A DNA stretch of 21,123 bases from Bacteroidales bacterium (GTDB lineage Bacteria; Bacteroidota; Bacteroidia; Bacteroidales; Dysgonomonadaceae): contig JAAZMQ010000104.1 in the NCBI GenBank assembly GCA_012798745.1, positions 1-21,123 of the forward strand, in the 5' to 3' direction. This document shows, one piece after another, positions 17,653 to 21,123 of the stretch (its first letter is position 1; each line of letters opens with the position of its first letter). The notes below the pieces were generated by a model that did no database searches, was not told the origin of the DNA, and saw nothing but the letters and a program-made list of their open reading frames with translations. A program made the translations under genes and the position numbers.

Positions 17653-19845
17653 ATGAGAAGAATTGTTCAGAAATTAATATTACTAGCAGCGTTAACTATT
17701 TTTTCTTGTAGTTTAACAAGTATTAGTTATTCTCAACATAATGCAATAAAAAAGAATATTGATGATACTTGTAAAGCTAAATGGATCTGGTATCCGGGAG
17801 ATTTTGAAATTTGGCTACACACCAAAGTTTCTGGTAAAAGACAGGAACGGGGGCAACCCTACCCTCCATTTTGGAGAGTTGATTCTCCTTACGGTCTTGT
17901 ACTTTTTAAAAAAACGTACGAGATTGAAAAACCTGAGGCTATTCAAATATTTGCTAATGAACGTTTCCATGTTCGAATTGATGGTGTAATTCAACATGAC
18001 TTCGAGCCTTTGAATTTCGAATTACCCGAAGGAAAACATTCATTGGAATTTTTGATTGAGAATTATAACACATTCCCTTCGCTTTTAGTACAGGGGAATT
18101 CTGTTTTTACGGACGAAAACTGGTTGGTAACAAATCAAGACAACACTTATTATAAAGCTGCTTTCGGTGAATTTACTGAACCTTTATATCCTCCTTCCTC
18201 TTTTAGTCTCGAATATTTACCTATCACTGCTGAAATTATTCAAAAAAATGATAGTAGTTTGCTTTTGGATTTCGGAAAAGAAACTTTTGGAAAAGTAATT
18301 ATTAAAAACTTAAAAGGAAAAGGCAGGTTAAAATTATTTTATGGCGAAACCAAACAAGAAGCGTTGTCCGGTACACTTGCAGAAACTTTTGATTATTTTG
18401 AGATAGACCGGGATTATCCAGCAAATGACACTACTGAATCAAGAGCCTTTAGATACATAAATACCATTTGGGATAAGAAACTCACATTTGATGAGTTGAG
18501 CGCACTATATGAATATTTACCATTAAAAAAGAAAGGAGATTTTGTTTGTTCCGATTCCCTTTTGAACAAAATATACGATATTTCACTTTATACTTTACAA
18601 TTGACTACAAGAGAATTTCACTTAGACGGAATAAAACGTGATCGATGGATTTGGAGTGGGGATGCTTATCAAAGTTACCTAATGAATTTTTACAGTTTTT
18701 TTGATGAAAATGTGAATAAAAGAACCTTATATGCTTTGAGAGGACACGAACCTGTTAAAACTCATATCAATACAATTCTTGATTATTCATTCTATTGGAT
18801 TATCGGAATTTATGATCATTTCCTTCATACCGGCGATACAGCGTTTATTAAACAAATATATCCCCGAATGAAGACATTAATGAATTTCTGCTTAGATAGA
18901 AGAAATGAAAATGGCTTAATGGAGGGGTTGCCAGGAGATTGGGTTTTCATTGATTGGGCAAATATCGATAAAGAAGGAGAAGTCAGTTTTGAGCAAATTT
19001 TATTTATACGAAGTTTGGAAGCAATATCGCTGTGTGCTGATCTAGCCGGTGATCAAACTTATGCAGAAAAATGTAAAATCCTATCAGAAAGTATACAAAA
19101 AAAATTATTTGATATTTTTTGGGACAATGAAAAGGGAGCTTTTGTTCATAATAGAAAAAATGGTGTTTTGTCTAAAAAAGTAACACGTTATACAAACATG
19201 TTCGCTATACTTTTTGATTATGCTGATGTAGAAATGAAACAAAAAATCAGAGATAATGTTCTTCTAAACGATGAAATAATGAAAATCACCACTCCTTATA
19301 TGAAATTTTATGAACTGGCAGCACTATGCGAAATTGGTGAAAAGCAAAAAGCTATTGAATACGTAAAAAATTATTGGGGTGGGATGATAAATTTGGGAGC
19401 CACATCATTTTGGGAAACTTATGATCCAGAACAATCGGGGGATGAGCATTATGCAATGTATGGTCGTCCCTTTGGGAAAAGTTTGTGTCATGCATGGGGG
19501 GCTAATCCTATTTACTTATTTGGAAAATATCTTCTAGGAGTAAAACCCACTTCTCCGGGATATAAATCTTACTTGATAGAACCAGAACTCGCTGGATTAG
19601 AATGGATGGAAGGGAAAGTTCCAACACCTCAAGGCACGATTGATTTATTCATGAATAAAAACATTATAAAAGTTAAAACAACAGAAGGAAATGGGGTTTT
19701 AAGAATAAAAAGTAAGAAGGTTCCGAAAGTTGAAAAAGGGGTTTCTTTTCACGAAATAAAAAATAACTTTTATGAAATCACACTTGATACTCCTAATAAA
19801 GAATACGTGATAAAATATGAAAATACTAAAAATATAAAAAAATGA
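17653..19845 (+). CDS. GH78-type alpha-L-rhamnosidase, DGIKRDR subtype
   Basis: The open frame begins at GTG 17581, but ATG 17653 is chosen because a normal export signal follows at once (MRRIVQKLILLAALTIFSCS, cleavage near SYS-QH, or a lipoprotein Cys after IFS); this gives 730 residues. N-terminal beta domains (about 30-285, with AKWIWYPGDFEIW and LLLDFGKETFGKV) precede an (alpha/alpha)6 barrel. The acid segment reads DGIKRDRWIWSGD (Asp325 to Asp337). It aligns without gaps to DCPNREKCGWLGD of the GH78 gene at 5611, with Asp330 in place of the catalytic Glu503. The far side is GATSFWE (Glu588), then DEHYAMYG (His599). The C-terminal domain opens with PELAGLEWMEGKVPTPQGTI. It should act on terminal alpha-L-rhamnosides, though the Glu-to-Asp change leaves specificity uncertain. 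The stop overlaps the next start (ATGA). Confidence 0.86.
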   Translation: MRRIVQKLILLAALTIFSCSLTSISYSQHNAIKKNIDDTCKAKWIWYPGDFEIWLHTKVSGKRQERGQPYPPFWRVDSPYGLVLFKKTYEIEKPEAIQIFANERFHVRIDGVIQHDFEPLNFELPEGKHSLEFLIENYNTFPSLLVQGNSVFTDENWLVTNQDNTYYKAAFGEFTEPLYPPSSFSLEYLPITAEIIQKNDSSLLLDFGKETFGKVIIKNLKGKGRLKLFYGETKQEALSGTLAETFDYFEIDRDYPANDTTESRAFRYINTIWDKKLTFDELSALYEYLPLKKKGDFVCSDSLLNKIYDISLYTLQLTTREFHLDGIKRDRWIWSGDAYQSYLMNFYSFFDENVNKRTLYALRGHEPVKTHINTILDYSFYWIIGIYDHFLHTGDTAFIKQIYPRMKTLMNFCLDRRNENGLMEGLPGDWVFIDWANIDKEGEVSFEQILFIRSLEAISLCADLAGDQTYAEKCKILSESIQKKLFDIFWDNEKGAFVHNRKNGVLSKKVTRYTNMFAILFDYADVEMKQKIRDNVLLNDEIMKITTPYMKFYELAALCEIGEKQKAIEYVKNYWGGMINLGATSFWETYDPEQSGDEHYAMYGRPFGKSLCHAWGANPIYLFGKYLLGVKPTSPGYKSYLIEPELAGLEWMEGKVPTPQGTIDLFMNKNIIKVKTTEGNGVLRIKSKKVPKVEKGVSFHEIKNNFYEITLDTPNKEYVIKYENTKNIKK

Positions 19846-21123
19846 TTACAATGAAAGGCAGATTATCCTTATTATTTTTCTTGATGGTGAATCTATATGT
19901 TTCAGCTCAACTTCCTCCTGTTGTAAAAACAACAAATCCCCATATCCGTTCCACGGCACTTACGCAAAAATATCTATCACCTGTCCGCGTCGTCTGGACC
20001 TCCGATAAAAGCGAGAAACAGGTAAAAAATATGGAAAGCATCTTAAAACCGGGCATCGGACAAGCTGATTTAAACCAGGGAAAATATCTTACGTTGGCAA
20101 GCGACAGTGTATCACAACCCGGTATCATTCTCGACTTTGGTTGTGAAATTCAGGGTGGAATTGAAATTGTTACCACCATCAACAATACAAATCCCGCAGG
20201 AAAAATTCGAATTCGTTTCGGCGAATCAGTTGGCGAAACAATGAGTAATGTTGGGGAAAGGGGGGCAACTAATGATCATGCTATGCGGGATTTCGTGATT
20301 ACTTTACCCTGGTTAGGGCGGATAGAAATTGGAGAGACAGGTTTCCGTTTTATCCGCATTGATTTAATTGATCCAAATACTAAACTTGAAATCAAAGAAA
20401 TCAACGCTGTTTTTAGATATCGCGACATTCCTTACCTTGGTTCATTTACATGCAACGATGAACGACTAAATAAAATATGGATAACAGGAGCTTATACAGT
20501 TCACCTTAATATGCAAAATTACTTGTGGGACGGCATAAAACGTGATCGCCTGGTTTGGTTGGGAGATATGCATCCCGAAGTAATGACCATTAATACTGTT
20601 TTTGGAAATAATGAGGTGGTGCCCAAAAGTTTGGATCTCGCCCGCGATCTTACTCCCCTTCCCAATTGGATGAATGGCATCAGTTCCTATTCATTGTGGT
20701 GGATACTTATTCAACGTGATTGGTACTATTACCAAGGTAATTTAGAGTATTTAAAGAAACAGCAAGATTATCTTACCGGTTTGCTTCATTATTTGGCTAC
20801 TAAAATTGATAATAATGGGAAAGAAATATTAGACGGTAACCGGTTTCTAGATTGGCCTTCAAGTGAAAATCCAGCGGCCATTCATGCAGGTCTTCAATCG
20901 TTAATGGTTATGGCTTTTGAAGCAGGAAATGAGTTGCTCACGATTTTAGGAGATCAAACTAATGCCGAATTTTGCAAACAAACAGTACTGCGATTGAAAA
21001 AACACATCCCTGAGATGAACACCTCCAAACAAGCAGCCGCTTTGCTTGCACTCGCAAAACTAATTCCTCCCGAAAGAGCAAATACAGAAGTGCTCGCTCA
21101 AAATGGCGTACATGGAATGTCTA
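19842..21123 (+). CDS. GH78-type alpha-L-rhamnosidase, DGIKRDR subtype, 3' end missing
   Basis: 427 codons to the right edge with no stop, so the gene continues outside. The ATG at 19842 overlaps the upstream TGA; ATG 19851 in the same frame is an alternative. Either gives a signal peptide (KGRLSLLFFLMVNLYVSAQ, cleavage near VSA-QL). Visible parts: a beta-domain strand LDFGCEIQGGIEIV, IRFGESVGE, the start of the helical barrel with FTCNDERLNKIW, and the acid segment YLWDGIKRDRLVWLGDMHPE (Asp230, Asp235). The base-side glutamate lies beyond the window. It is a diverged paralogue of the preceding gene with the same Asp-for-Glu acid segment, and the ATGA overlap suggests coupled translation of the pair. 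Probably a periplasmic alpha-L-rhamnosidase. Confidence 0.87.
   Translation, partial: MITMKGRLSLLFFLMVNLYVSAQLPPVVKTTNPHIRSTALTQKYLSPVRVVWTSDKSEKQVKNMESILKPGIGQADLNQGKYLTLASDSVSQPGIILDFGCEIQGGIEIVTTINNTNPAGKIRIRFGESVGETMSNVGERGATNDHAMRDFVITLPWLGRIEIGETGFRFIRIDLIDPNTKLEIKEINAVFRYRDIPYLGSFTCNDERLNKIWITGAYTVHLNMQNYLWDGIKRDRLVWLGDMHPEVMTINTVFGNNEVVPKSLDLARDLTPLPNWMNGISSYSLWWILIQRDWYYYQGNLEYLKKQQDYLTGLLHYLATKIDNNGKEILDGNRFLDWPSSENPAAIHAGLQSLMVMAFEAGNELLTILGDQTNAEFCKQTVLRLKKHIPEMNTSKQAAALLALAKLIPPERANTEVLAQNGVHGMS

Noticed and set aside
1..21123. CRISPR array, tRNA or rRNA genes, insertion sequences
   Set aside because: No regularly spaced repeats, no tRNA-like or rRNA segments and no transposase motifs were seen in the spacers or on the - strand.

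Overview
This is an AT-rich window (roughly 36-38% GC by eye) in which every credible gene lies on the + strand. It is dense in secreted carbohydrate-active enzymes, and the starts lack Shine-Dalgarno sequences but are preceded by A/T-rich leaders. These traits, together with the families present (GH106, GH78, GH127, GH99-like proteins with a C-terminal CBM9/DOMON-like domain, and RhaM), point to a Bacteroidota genome, most likely Bacteroidales. Genus cannot be told from the sequence. The window reads as the enzyme part of a polysaccharide utilization locus for an L-rhamnose-rich glycan. No SusC/SusD pair, sugar kinase or isomerase, sulfatase, polysaccharide lyase or regulator is visible, so the transport and control genes must lie outside the window.

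Layout. (1) 1-8442 is a tightly packed run: the 3' part of a GH106 alpha-L-rhamnosidase, a GH99-like protein, a second GH99-like protein broken by a +1 frameshift, and a GH78 alpha-L-rhamnosidase that starts inside the preceding stop (ATGA). (2) 8504-8839 holds a badly decayed remnant of a GH43-CBM6 gene, followed by an intact L-rhamnose mutarotase gene (rhaM, 8929-9243). (3) 9244-9741 is an AT-rich spacer with a start-less 74-codon coding remnant. (4) 9742-14721 is a pair: a 951-residue secreted protein of no family I can name, built like a large clan-A glycosidase, and a GH127 enzyme. (5) 14722-15176 is a spacer without an intact gene. (6) 15177-17096 is a third GH99-like protein. (7) 17097-17652 is another spacer. 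(8) 17653-21123 holds two GH78-type rhamnosidases joined by another ATGA overlap. The second runs off the right edge.

Taken together (inference): the GH106 and three GH78-type enzymes would remove terminal rhamnose in different linkages. GH127 would remove L-arabinofuranose or a related sugar. RhaM would convert the released rhamnose anomer for the cytoplasmic catabolic pathway. The three GH99-like paralogues and the 951-residue protein are the parts without an assigned reaction and the best candidates for undescribed activities, possibly backbone or side-chain cleavage of the same glycan. The frameshifted paralogue, the GH43 relic and the coding scraps in the spacers show that the locus has been losing genes.
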